From assembly GCA_005884005.1 (NCBI GenBank), contig VAWI01000045.1, positions 1 through 45,508 on the forward strand: a stretch of 45,508 nucleotides of DNA, given 5' to 3'. Of the stretch, positions 7,623 to 15,573 are shown one piece after another. The position numbers and the translations under genes were made by a program. How positions within the stretch are numbered: the first letter of the stretch is position 1; the number at the start of each line of letters is the position of its first letter. Source of the DNA: Actinomycetota bacterium (GTDB lineage: Bacteria; Actinomycetota; Thermoleophilia; Gaiellales; Gaiellaceae). The notes below the pieces were generated by a model that had not been told where the DNA came from, ran no database searches, and saw nothing but the letters and a program-made list of their open reading frames with translations.

Positions 7623-9313
7623 TAGGCCTCGAGCGGCACGAGCTCGAAGCGGTCGACGTCCACGAGGCCCTGGTCGGTGATCTTGAGGCTCGGAATCACC
7701 GACAGCGCGAGAAAGGACATCGTGAGAAACGGCGTCGCGCCCCTGCAGCCGAGCTCCTCGGCCGCCTCCGTGCAGGCGCGGCTGCGCTCGACGACCTCGG
7801 CAAGCGGCAGGTCGGAGAGCAGGCCGCCGACCGGCAGCGGCAGCTCGGCGAGCACCGTGCCGTCGTCGACGGCCACGATCCCGCCTCCGACCTCGGCCAG
7901 GCGCTCGACCACGCGGGCCATGTCGGCGTCAGTCATGCCGACAACGACGATGTTGTGTGCGTCGTGCGCGACCGTCGAGCCGAGAGCACCTCGGGTGAGT
8001 CCGAAGCCGTGCACGAAGCCGAGGCCGATCCGACCGGTACCGAGGTGGCGCTCGACGACTGCGATCTTTGCCAGGTCGCGTTCGGGGTCGGCGACCGCCT
8101 CGCCGTCTCGTACGGACGCCTCTTCGAGGAGGGACTGCGTGACAACCTGGTCGGGGACGAGGCCGATCACGCGGGCCTTGACTCCCCCGCGCCAGTCGAT
8201 CCGGAAGCGGTCGACGCCGACGGGACCGATCCGCACCGTGTGCTTGATCCACTCCGGCACCTCGGAGCGCGCAATCTCCTCGACCCGGCGGCCGCGCTTC
8301 AGCACGAGCTCGGGCCGGAAGCTCTCGAGCTCCGGCAACAGCAACGCGTCGGCCTGGTAGCCGGGGGCCAGCGCGCCCAGATGGTCGAGTCCGTGCCAGA
8401 GCGCCGGGTTCAAGGATGCGAGCACCAGCGCGTCCTCGGGGCCGATCCCGGCTGCGACGGCGTCCCGGACCATGCCGTTGATGTGGCCGTTTTCGGCGAT
8501 GTCGTCGGGGTCCTTGTCGTCCGTGCAGAAGGCGATCCGCGAGGTTCCGAACTCCACGACCAGGGGCAGGAGCGCCCGCAGATTCCGGGCCATCGAAGCC
8601 TCCCGGATCAGCACCCACATTCCCGCACGGAGCCGCTCGCGCCCTTCCTCGACCGTCAGCGCCTCGTGGTCGGAGCGGATCCCGGCTGCGGCATAGGCGT
8701 TCAGCTGCTTACCGACCACCCCCGGCGCGTGGCCGTCGACGTGCGTCGCGCCGGTGAGACCGAGCTTCGTCAGTTCATTCTCGTCACCCGCGATCACCCC
8801 GGGAAAATTCATCATCTCCGCCAGGCCGAGCACGCGGCGACGGCGCAGCAGCCCTTGGAGGTCGCCCTCGTTGAGGGCTCGGCGTGGCGACTCGAAGCGC
8901 GAGGCCGGGACTGACGAGGACGCCATGAAATAGACGTCCAGCGGCAGCTCGGCGCAGAAGTCGAGCAGCCAGTGGACGCCGTCGGTGCCGAGGACGTTCG
9001 CCAGCTCGTGAGGATCGGCGACGACGGCGGTCGTTCCGAGCGGCAGCACGAGCCGCGCGAATTCGTCCGGCAGCAGCTTCGGCGACTCGAGGTGCATATG
9101 TGCGTCGATGAAGCCGGGTACGACGAAGCGGCCGGCGGCGTCGATCTCCTCTGCTCCCCGGTAGTCGCCGAGTCCGGCCACGTAGCCGTCGGCGATCGCG
9201 ACGGTGGTCTCGAGCCATTCACGGGTGAAGACGGAGAGCACGCGCCCGCCGCGGACGACGAGGTCCGCAGGCTCGTCGCCACGTGCGACCGCCAGTCGGC
9301 GCGCGAGGTCCAT
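7622..9313 (-). CDS. ade: adenine deaminase
   Basis: Converts adenine to hypoxanthine and ammonia, feeding xanthine dehydrogenase. Full length at 563 residues. Motifs are GFIDAHMHLESPKLLP (metal ligands), VADPHELANVLG, EMMNFPGV, and DGHAPG in the catalytic domain. The C-terminal domain has VAHDAHNIVVVG and MSFLALSVIPSLKITDQGL. It is the first gene of the minus-strand purine operon. The ATG at 9313 lies 6 nt after a TATCGT -10 box, so the operon mRNA is probably leaderless. The 67-bp gap to the divergent xanthine dehydrogenase operon should hold shared control sites. Confidence 0.95.
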   Translation of the reverse strand: MDLARRLAVARGDEPADLVVRGGRVLSVFTREWLETTVAIADGYVAGLGDYRGAEEIDAAGRFVVPGFIDAHMHLESPKLLPDEFARLVLPLGTTAVVADPHELANVLGTDGVHWLLDFCAELPLDVYFMASSSVPASRFESPRRALNEGDLQGLLRRRRVLGLAEMMNFPGVIAGDENELTKLGLTGATHVDGHAPGVVGKQLNAYAAAGIRSDHEALTVEEGRERLRAGMWVLIREASMARNLRALLPLVVEFGTSRIAFCTDDKDPDDIAENGHINGMVRDAVAAGIGPEDALVLASLNPALWHGLDHLGALAPGYQADALLLPELESFRPELVLKRGRRVEEIARSEVPEWIKHTVRIGPVGVDRFRIDWRGGVKARVIGLVPDQVVTQSLLEEASVRDGEAVADPERDLAKIAVVERHLGTGRIGLGFVHGFGLTRGALGSTVAHDAHNIVVVGMTDADMARVVERLAEVGGGIVAVDDGTVLAELPLPVGGLLSDLPLAEVVERSRACTEAAEELGCRGATPFLTMSFLALSVIPSLKITDQGLVDVDRFELVPLEA

Positions 9314-9319
9314 CCGGCG

Positions 9320-9325
9320 ACGATA
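9320..9325 (-). promoter_or_regulatory. -10 box TATCGT, leaderless promoter of the ade-to-DUF3830 operon
   Basis: On the minus strand TATCGT is followed by 6 nt and then the ade ATG at 9313. The spacing places the transcription start at about the A of ATG. No -35 consensus is visible. Confidence 0.5.
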
Positions 9326-9367
9326 CCCCGCCGGCCGCCGAGTTTTCGTCTCTCAGGCGCGACGCAA

Positions 9368-9373
9368 TACGCT
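9368..9373 (+). promoter_or_regulatory. -10 box TACGCT, leaderless promoter of xanthine dehydrogenase operon
   Basis: TACGCT ends 7 nt before the GTG at 9381, so transcription probably starts at the initiation codon. It sits back to back with the ade promoter within a 67-bp divergent intergenic region. Confidence 0.5.
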
Positions 9374-9380
9374 TGCCACC

Positions 9381-10172
9381 GTGGATGTGCTGACCCCGAC
9401 CACCCTTGACGAGGCGCTGCGCATGAAGGCGGAGCGGCCGGACGCCGTGCCCATCCAGGGCGGCACGGACGTGATGGTCGAGCTCAACTTCGACCGCGCG
9501 CGGCCGGCGGTTCTGCTCAACCTGAACGAGCTCGCCGAGCTGCGGGGTTGGTCGCGCGAGAACGGATCGATCCGGCTCGGCGCCGGTCTCACCTACACCG
9601 AGGCGATGGAGGCGCCGCTCGCGGAGAAGCTGCCCGCTTTGGCTGAGGCCTCGCGCACCGTCGGCGGCCCCCAGATTCGCAATCGCGGTACCGTCGGAGG
9701 CAATCTCGGTACCGCGTCGCCTGCCGGCGATGCGCTGCCGCCGCTGCTGATCGGCGACGCGGTCGTCGAGCTGGCGAGCATCCGCGGCGAGCGAACTGTG
9801 CCGCTGAACGAGTTCTTGACCGGGCCCAAGCGAAACGCGCTCGCAGATGACGAGCTGATCCTCGGCGCCCGCGTCCGGGCGGCACACGGGGCGCAGACGT
9901 TCATGAAGGTCGGGCCGCGAAACGCGATGGTGATCTCGGTCGTCTCACTGGCGCTGACCGTCGACCGCGAGCGCGATGAGGTTCGTGCCGCGTTCGGATC
10001 GGCTGGGCCCGTGGCTCGGCTCGTGTCGGCGCGCCTGGCGGATCTCGACGGCTTCCCCGAGCGGGTCGCGGCGGCGGCGAGCCCGATCGACGACGTCCGC
10101 GGCAGCGCCGCCTACCGCAGCCATGCCTTGAGCGTCCTGACCGCGCGCGCCGTCGAGCGCTGCCTCCAATGA
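9381..10172 (+). CDS. xanthine dehydrogenase FAD-binding subunit
   Basis: FAD subunit of a molybdenum hydroxylase (xanthine dehydrogenase type), passing electrons from the iron-sulfur subunit to NAD. The 263 residues show the FAD-binding motifs PIQGGTDVMVEL and TVGGNLGTASPAGD and the C-terminal CO-dehydrogenase flavoprotein domain. GTG 9381 is chosen because VDVLTPTTLDEAL is the natural N-terminus and a -10 box stands 7 nt before it; longer in-frame starts would run into ade on the other strand. The stop overlaps the next start as ATGA, so the first two subunits are translationally coupled. Confidence 0.93.
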   Translation: MDVLTPTTLDEALRMKAERPDAVPIQGGTDVMVELNFDRARPAVLLNLNELAELRGWSRENGSIRLGAGLTYTEAMEAPLAEKLPALAEASRTVGGPQIRNRGTVGGNLGTASPAGDALPPLLIGDAVVELASIRGERTVPLNEFLTGPKRNALADDELILGARVRAAHGAQTFMKVGPRNAMVISVVSLALTVDRERDEVRAAFGSAGPVARLVSARLADLDGFPERVAAAASPIDDVRGSAAYRSHALSVLTARAVERCLQ

Positions 10173-10624
10173 GAGTCGAGCTGACGGTCAACGGCGAGCG
10201 CCGGGAGGCCGATGCCTGGGCCGGGGAGAGCCTGCTCTACGTCCTTCGCGAGCGGCTCGGCCTCCCCGGTTCGAAGAACGCATGCGAGCAGGGAGAGTGC
10301 GGCTCCTGCTCGGTGCTGCTCGATGGCAGGCTTGTTTGCGCCTGCCTTGTCCTCGCCGCCCAGGCGGATGGCCACGAGCTCGTCACAGTCGAGGGGCTGG
10401 GCGAGGAGGCCGGCCTGCATCCCGTGCAAGAGGCTTTCGCCGAGACGGGTGCGGTTCAGTGCGGCTTCTGCACGCCGGGCTTCGTCGTCGCGACGGCGGA
10501 TCTGCTGGCACGGAACCCGCGTCCGAGCGACGACGAGATCCGCGAGGCGCTGTCGGGCAACCTCTGCCGCTGCACGGGCTACGCGAAGATCTTCGACGCC
10601 GTCAGGCTGGCGGCCGGCTCATGA
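10169..10624 (+). CDS. xanthine dehydrogenase 2Fe-2S subunit
   Basis: Small iron-sulfur subunit of the same molybdenum hydroxylase, 151 residues. The ferredoxin-type cluster ligands are in [15 protein letters not shown] plus a Cys in RLVCACLV. The second cluster in the helical domain uses CGFCTPGF and GNLCRCTGY. It transfers electrons from the molybdopterin centre to FAD. The ATG overlaps the FAD-subunit stop by 4 nt. The catalytic subunit does not follow directly: a 142-bp gap containing two copies of a palindromic repeat separates them. Confidence 0.95.
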   Translation: MRVELTVNGERREADAWAGESLLYVLRERLGLPGSKNACEQGECGSCSVLLDGRLVCACLVLAAQADGHELVTVEGLGEEAGLHPVQEAFAETGAVQCGFCTPGFVVATADLLARNPRPSDDEIREALSGNLCRCTGYAKIFDAVRLAAGS

Positions 10625-10633
10625 CAGTCTCTT

Positions 10634-10766
10634 CGAGGCGTGCCCCGGTGCCAGACCTCAAGCCAGGTCCGATTCGGCCATTTTCCCTGCAAACAGCCAT
10701 CCCGAATTCGCGCCCGGCCGTCCGCTCCGGGCGTGCCCCGGTGCCAGGCACGAGGACACGGCCCGA
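10634..10766. repeat. intergenic repeat cluster with two copies of a GTGCCCCGGTGCCAG palindromic element
   Basis: The gap between the two xanthine dehydrogenase genes holds two direct copies of a GC-rich element: CGTGCCCCGGTGCCAG at 10639-10654 and again at 10733-10748. The first continues GACC, the second GCAC. Between them is a less GC-rich stretch with ATTCGG and CCGAAT arms. The core, reverse-complemented, matches two 20-bp repeats inside the E2 gene at 31297 and 31438. This is likely a dispersed palindromic (REP- or MITE-like) family. It may form hairpins in the operon mRNA. Confidence 0.65.
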
Positions 10767-13010
10767 ATGAACGCGCCCGCTCGCACGCTCGAGCTTGGCC
10801 GGGTCGGCGAGAGTGTCAAGCGCGTCGACGCGATCCCGAAGGTGACGGGGGAGTTCGCCTACTCGAGCGACCTCTTCGCGGCCGGGATGCTCTGGGGACA
10901 CACGGTCCGCAGCCCGCACGCGCACGCGCTGATCGAGGAGGTCGACATCTCGGAAGCGGTCGGCATGGCCGGAGTCCACGCCGTGCTCACGCATACAGAC
11001 GTCCCGGGCGCGAAGGCGTACGGGCTCGAGTTCGCCGACCAGCCGGTGCTTGCGATCGAGCGCGTCCGCTACTTCGGCGAGCCGGTCGCGATCGTCGCTG
11101 CCGAGCATCCGGAGCAGGCACGTCGGGCCGCGGAGCGGATCCGCGTCGCCTACGAGCCGCTCGAGCCGGTCGTCGACCCGGAGCGCGCGACCGAGCAGGA
11201 GCCGATCCACGACGGCCGCCCCACTGCCGGGCATGGCTTCCGCGACGACCCTCGTCCCAACGTCGTCCGCTCGATCGTCATCCGCCATGGCGATCCAGAC
11301 GCTCAAGGCGAAGTCACCGTCTCCGGCGTCTACGAGCTCGGGATCCAAGATCAGGCATTCCTCGGCCCGGAGTCCGGGCTCGCGGTCCCGGACGGAGAGG
11401 GCGGCGTCGACGTGTATGTCGCCACGCAGTGGCTACACGTCGACCGCGACCAGGTCGCGCCGTGCCTCGGCCTCGATCCCGAGCAGGTCCGGATCCACCT
11501 CTCGGGCGTCGGCGGAGCGTTTGGTGGCCGGGAGGACCTCTCGATGCAGATCCACGCCTCGATGCTCGCGCTGCATACCAACCGTCCGGTCAAGATGGTC
11601 TACAACCGCGAAGAGTCCTTCGTCGGCCACATTCATCGCCATCCCGCAAAGATCTGGATGGAGCACCGGGCCAAGCGCGACGGCAAGCTCGTCAACGTCC
11701 GCGCCAGGATTCTCCTCGACGGCGGCGCCTACGCCTCGAGCTCGGCGGCCGTGACCGCGAACGCGTCCGCTTTCGCGTGCGGCCCCTACGCGGTCGAGAA
11801 CGCGCTCGTCGAGTGTGCGTGCGTCTACACGAACAACCCGCCCTGCGGGGCGATGCGGGGGTTCGGCGCCGTGCAGAGCTGTTTCGCGCACGAGGCGCAG
11901 ATGGACAAGCTGGGCGCCGAGCTCGGGATGGATCCGGTTGAGCTGCGACTCCGCAACGCGCTCGCGCCCGGCGACTCGCTACCGACCGGCCAGAAGATCA
12001 CCGGTTCGTTCCCGGCCGCCGAGGTGATCCGCCGCGCCGCCGCTCTGCCGATACCCGAGCCGGAGGAGCTGCCGCGTGACGCATTGCGCCTTCCCGGCGG
12101 CTCGGGCAATACGACCCGCGGTGAGGGCGTCAGGCGCGGCGTCGGGTTCGCCGTCGGCTTCAAGAACGTCTGCTACTCGGAAGGGTTCGACGATTCAACT
12201 GCTGCGCGCGTGCGGCTGGCCGCAAGCGACGACGGGATTGCAGCAGTGGTCCACTGCGCCGCCGCGGAGGTGGGTCAGGGCGTCGTCAACGTGATCCTCC
12301 AAACGGCCCGGACGGAGCTCGACCTCGACGAGGTCGTGCTCGGCTCGGCGACGACGAGCTCGGTCGGCTCCGCCGGCTCGGCGTCGGCCTCGAGGATGAC
12401 CTGGATGGCGGCAGGGGCCGTTCAGCTTGCGTGCCGTGCAGCCAAGGACGAGCTCGAGCGGCGTGGTGGCGACCTCGAGCACGGCGAGACGATCGATGTC
12501 GAGCGCGTCTACCACCACCGCCCGACGACGCCGCTCGATCGCGAAACCGGCCAGGTCACCGGCGACGGCGCGCACGTCGCCTACATCTGCGCGGCGATGC
12601 GCGTCGTCGCCGAGGTCGACGTCGAGCTCGGCCTCACCCGCGTCGTCTGGATCGGGACAGCGCAGGACGTTGGCAAGGCTGTCAATCCGCAGGCCGTCTA
12701 CGGGCAGATCGAGGGCGGCATCGCTCAGGGGCTCGGTCTCGCGCTGATGGAGGAGATACAGACGCAGGACGGCCTGATCACGAACGCGAGCTTCACCGAC
12801 TACCTGATCCCGACCACGCTCGACATGCCGCCCGTGGAGGCTCAGCTCGTCGAGGAACCGGAGCCCGACGCGCCCTATGGGGTCAAGGGCGTCGGCGAGC
12901 CGCCGACGGTCGTTTCGACTGCGGCGGTTGCCTCAGCGCTCCGCGACGCGACGGGCCGCCAGCTCACCCGCGTGCCCGTCCGTCCGGACGAGATCGTCGG
13001 TCTCCCCTAA
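10767..13010 (+). CDS. xanthine dehydrogenase molybdopterin-binding catalytic subunit
   Basis: Catalytic subunit that hydroxylates hypoxanthine or xanthine at the molybdenum centre. The 747 residues contain GVGGAFGGRED (Mo-pterin binding), the arginine motif CGAMRGFGAVQ, and the catalytic glutamate in YGVKGVGEPPT near the C-terminus. ATG 10767 is used because the upstream in-frame sequence is Arg/Ser-rich repeat DNA. It follows the FAD and 2Fe-2S subunits and is probably on the same mRNA despite the repeat-filled gap. Its last 78 bp overlap the 3' end of the convergent permease gene. Exact purine specificity is inferred from the neighbouring purine genes. Confidence 0.93.
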   Translation: MNAPARTLELGRVGESVKRVDAIPKVTGEFAYSSDLFAAGMLWGHTVRSPHAHALIEEVDISEAVGMAGVHAVLTHTDVPGAKAYGLEFADQPVLAIERVRYFGEPVAIVAAEHPEQARRAAERIRVAYEPLEPVVDPERATEQEPIHDGRPTAGHGFRDDPRPNVVRSIVIRHGDPDAQGEVTVSGVYELGIQDQAFLGPESGLAVPDGEGGVDVYVATQWLHVDRDQVAPCLGLDPEQVRIHLSGVGGAFGGREDLSMQIHASMLALHTNRPVKMVYNREESFVGHIHRHPAKIWMEHRAKRDGKLVNVRARILLDGGAYASSSAAVTANASAFACGPYAVENALVECACVYTNNPPCGAMRGFGAVQSCFAHEAQMDKLGAELGMDPVELRLRNALAPGDSLPTGQKITGSFPAAEVIRRAAALPIPEPEELPRDALRLPGGSGNTTRGEGVRRGVGFAVGFKNVCYSEGFDDSTAARVRLAASDDGIAAVVHCAAAEVGQGVVNVILQTARTELDLDEVVLGSATTSSVGSAGSASASRMTWMAAGAVQLACRAAKDELERRGGDLEHGETIDVERVYHHRPTTPLDRETGQVTGDGAHVAYICAAMRVVAEVDVELGLTRVVWIGTAQDVGKAVNPQAVYGQIEGGIAQGLGLALMEEIQTQDGLITNASFTDYLIPTTLDMPPVEAQLVEEPEPDAPYGVKGVGEPPTVVSTAAVASALRDATGRQLTRVPVRPDEIVGLP

Positions 13011-13949
13011 GGACGGCGGCGCCGGGACCGGCGCCTCCTCCCGGGATTCCCGGCGGACGACGATCGCGACCGCGGCGATGATCAGCAGGGCGCCGCCGAC
13101 GATCCGCCAGGTGATCGACTCACCGAGCACGATCGCCCCGAGCGCGATCGCGATGACCGGGTTGACGTACGCGTAGGTGGCGACCTGCCCAATCGGCGCG
13201 TTCGCGAGTAGCCAGGCGTAGGCGCTGTAGCCGATCAGCGAGCCGAAGACGACCAGGTACGCGAGCCCGAAGAGCGAGCGCGCCGAGTAGTGGGCCGGGT
13301 TGAGCTGGTGCGGGCTGTATGCGATCAGCGCCGCGGTCATCAGCACCACTCCCCCGGCGAGCATCTCGTAGGCGGTCGCAGCGAACGCGTCGCGCGGCAC
13401 GGGCAGCCGCGGCGAGAGGAACGAACCGAAGGCCCACATGAACGAGCCGAGCACAGTCAGGAGGAGGTAGGCGAGCGACCCCGAGCCGCCGCCGGGCCGG
13501 ACGAGCAGCGCGATCCCGGCGAAGCCGACGACAAGGCCGGTGACCGAGACCAGATCCGGCCGCTCGCGCGCGGCGAGCCGCAGCAATACGACCCAGAGTG
13601 GGATCGCGGCGATGATCAACGAGGCGAGCCCGATCGGTACCTGGCGCTCGGTGAGGAAGAGCAGCGAGTTCGCGCCGGGGAGGAGGACGCCGACGAGAGC
13701 CGACGACGCGGCCTCCGCCTTGGTCAATCGCAGCACTGCGGTTCCGCGTCGCCAGGCGACGATTACGAGCATCAGCGTTCCCGCGATCAGGAACCGGGTA
13801 CCCGCGGCGAAGAAGGGGGGCATCGTCTCGCCCGCCAGCTCGATGCCGAGGTAGGTCGAGCCCCAGACGATGTAGACCGTCCAGAGGGCGATCCAGGTCT
13901 TTGCCTGGCGGCTCACCACCGTCACAACGAGCCCTACCCGCGATTCCAT
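12933..13949 (-). CDS. EamA/DMT-superfamily transporter
   Basis: Ten-helix drug/metabolite transporter, 338 residues with two EamA repeats (VYIVWGSTYLGIELAGETMPPFF at the start of the first and TYAYVNPVIAIALGAIVLGESIT in the second, each with the usual proline). It probably exports a small metabolite; substrate unknown. The C-terminal tail from about residue 312 is encoded antisense to the end of the xanthine dehydrogenase gene, a 78-bp convergent overlap. The start ATG at 13949 is separated by 38 bp from the divergent EthD-like gene. The tail is charged and probably cytoplasmic. Confidence 0.9.
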   Translation of the reverse strand: MESRVGLVVTVVSRQAKTWIALWTVYIVWGSTYLGIELAGETMPPFFAAGTRFLIAGTLMLVIVAWRRGTAVLRLTKAEAASSALVGVLLPGANSLLFLTERQVPIGLASLIIAAIPLWVVLLRLAARERPDLVSVTGLVVGFAGIALLVRPGGGSGSLAYLLLTVLGSFMWAFGSFLSPRLPVPRDAFAATAYEMLAGGVVLMTAALIAYSPHQLNPAHYSARSLFGLAYLVVFGSLIGYSAYAWLLANAPIGQVATYAYVNPVIAIALGAIVLGESITWRIVGGALLIIAAVAIVVRRESREEAPVPAPPSLGETDDLVRTDGHAGELAARRVAER

Positions 13950-13954
13950 CCCGT

Positions 13955-13960
13955 TAGGCT
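13955..13960 (+). promoter_or_regulatory. -10 box TAGGCT of EthD-like gene
   Basis: TAGGCT at 13955-13960 would start an mRNA near 13967. Unlike most genes here, the short leader has a clear Shine-Dalgarno, GGGAGGAG at 13974-13981, 6 nt before ATG 13988. Confidence 0.45.
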
Positions 13961-13987
13961 CCGCGGCGACGACGGGAGGAGAAACCG

Positions 13988-14266
13988 ATGTTCAAGGCAG
14001 TGGTCCTGTGGGAGCGGGCGCCCGACGCCGACTGGTACGCGCGCCACACCGAGTTGTGCAAGCAGGTTCCGGGCGTCACGTTCAGAGCGGGACGCATCTT
14101 GGGCAGCCCCGCTGGAAAGCCCGACCGTGAGCAGTACGCCGAGTTCGAGTTTGCTGACCGGGAGTCGTTCGACCGCGGCATGAGCAGCATGGAGATGGGG
14201 GCCGCCGTCGAGGACGGGCAGACGCAGGGCATCCCCTTCCACGTCTACTTCGTCGAGGTCGCCTAG
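13988..14266 (+). CDS. EthD-like dimeric alpha-beta barrel protein
   Basis: A 92-residue protein resembling the EthD family (DADWYARHTELCKQVPGV followed by a GRILG strand and AEFEFADRESFDRGMSS). Such ferredoxin-like dimers include small oxygenase or accessory proteins of uncertain function. It starts with ATG behind a strong Shine-Dalgarno. No signal or membrane segment. It ends 1 bp from the end of the convergent permease gene. The family call is good; the function is unknown. Confidence 0.75.
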   Translation: MFKAVVLWERAPDADWYARHTELCKQVPGVTFRAGRILGSPAGKPDREQYAEFEFADRESFDRGMSSMEMGAAVEDGQTQGIPFHVYFVEVA

Positions 14267-14267
14267 C

Positions 14268-14717
14268 TCAGCGCTTCAGCGTCAGCACCGCGCCGACGGC
14301 GAGCAGCGCGAGTCCGACGACGCGCGGCCAACCGACCGGGATCCGGTCTAGGCCGAAGAGCCCATAACGGTCGACGACGGCCGCTGCGGCGAACTGCCCG
14401 ACGAGGAAGACCGCTACGGTCGCGGTCGTGCCCAGGCGCGGCCCGGCTAACGTGATCGTGAGGACGACGAAGGCCCCCATCAGGCCGCCGAGCCACAGCC
14501 ACGAGGGCTGATGGAGGGCGTCCGCGTATCCGGCGAACGAGCGGCGCGCGGCGAGGAGCGCCAGGGCGCCGAAGCCGGCAGCGACCGCGGCCGCGAAGGC
14601 AAAGGCTGGCATGACGCCGATCCGGTCGCCGAGCCGTCCCATTACGGCGATCTGCACCGTGCCGGCGACGCCGGCAACGAGACTCATGCTGACCGCCAGC
14701 GCGTTCCCTCCCGACAT
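14268..14717 (-). CDS. DMT family transporter, DUF606/YdcZ type
   Basis: Small integral membrane protein of 149 residues with about five hydrophobic segments. The C-terminal pattern GTTATVAVFLVGQFAAAAVVDRYGLFGL with the following IPVGW is the DUF606 (YdcZ) signature. These are half-size DMT transporters that function as dimers or as adjacent pairs; only one copy is present here. Substrate unknown. It converges on the EthD-like gene with one base between the stop codons. Start ATG at 14717. Confidence 0.85.
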   Translation of the reverse strand: MSGGNALAVSMSLVAGVAGTVQIAVMGRLGDRIGVMPAFAFAAAVAAGFGALALLAARRSFAGYADALHQPSWLWLGGLMGAFVVLTITLAGPRLGTTATVAVFLVGQFAAAAVVDRYGLFGLDRIPVGWPRVVGLALLAVGAVLTLKR

Positions 14718-14744
14718 CGGCCGGGATGCTAGACGCGCCTCCGT

Positions 14745-14750
14745 TAGGCT
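14745..14750 (+). promoter_or_regulatory. -10 box TAGGCT, leaderless promoter of crotonase pair
   Basis: TAGGCT ends 7 nt before GTG 14758. There is no Shine-Dalgarno, so the mRNA is likely leaderless. It probably also drives the second crotonase and the small gene that follow. Confidence 0.5.
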
Positions 14751-14757
14751 CGCGCAC

Positions 14758-15573
14758 GTGACCGAGCCCGACGCGCCGCGGCCAGTCTCGCCCGACGAGC
14801 TCGGGTTCGAGCGGATCGTCTACGAGAAGGCGCCGCCGCGGGCGACGATCACACTCAACCGGCCGGAGGTGCTGAACGCCTTCGACTTCCGGATGCTGCG
14901 CGAGATCGCGCGGGCCTGCGAGGACTCGTCCTGGGATGACGAGATCAAGGTCGTCGTCGTCACGGGAACCGGGCGCGCGTTCTGCGTCGGCGCCGACCTG
15001 AAGGCGTGGGGCGCCGACCTGCTCGACAACCCGCGCGAGTACTGGAAGTGGTTCGGCGCCTTCAAGGACATGCACGACCGGCTGCGGGAGATCGGGAAGC
15101 CGACGGTCGCGCGGGTGAACGGGATCGCGGTCGGCGGCGGCAACGAGCTGCAGATGGCCTGCGACCTTGCGGTGATGGTCGACGACGCGTTCATTCAGCA
15201 CGTCGGCCCCGAACACGGGTCGGTGCCGGCCGGAGGCGCGACCCAGTGGCTGCCGATCTTCGTCGGCGACCGCCGCGCCCGGGAGATCCTGCTGCTCTGC
15301 GACAAGATCCCCGCAACCCAGGCTGAGGACTGGGGCCTGGTCAACCGCGCCGTCCCGGCGGTCGAGCTGGATGCAGCCGTCGATTACTACGTCGAGCGGC
15401 TCGCAGCGAAGCTGCCGCAGACGATCCGCTACACGAAGCAGCAGCTCAACTGGTGGCGGGACATCTCCTGGCACGAGACCGTCGGCCACGCACGCGACTG
15501 GCTTGCGCTGTCAATGCTGGGCGACGAGGCCAAGGAGGCGATTCAGGGATTCCTGGCGAAGAAAAAGCGTTAG
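14758..15573 (+). CDS. enoyl-CoA hydratase/isomerase (crotonase) family protein
   Basis: Crotonase-fold acyl-CoA enzyme of 271 residues. It has the N-terminal ITLNRPEVLNAF, the first oxyanion-hole segment GRAFCVGADLKAWG, and the second in NGIAVGGGNELQMACDLAVM. The segment HVGPEHGSVPAGGATQWLP and the motif YYVERLAAKLPQTIRYTKQQLNWW are not those of standard EchA and recall ring-cleaving crotonases such as 6-oxocyclohex-1-ene-carbonyl-CoA hydrolase or BadI. I cannot fix the reaction. GTG 14758 is supported by the -10 box 7 nt upstream. It is followed at once by a second crotonase. Confidence 0.9.
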   Translation: MTEPDAPRPVSPDELGFERIVYEKAPPRATITLNRPEVLNAFDFRMLREIARACEDSSWDDEIKVVVVTGTGRAFCVGADLKAWGADLLDNPREYWKWFGAFKDMHDRLREIGKPTVARVNGIAVGGGNELQMACDLAVMVDDAFIQHVGPEHGSVPAGGATQWLPIFVGDRRAREILLLCDKIPATQAEDWGLVNRAVPAVELDAAVDYYVERLAAKLPQTIRYTKQQLNWWRDISWHETVGHARDWLALSMLGDEAKEAIQGFLAKKKR

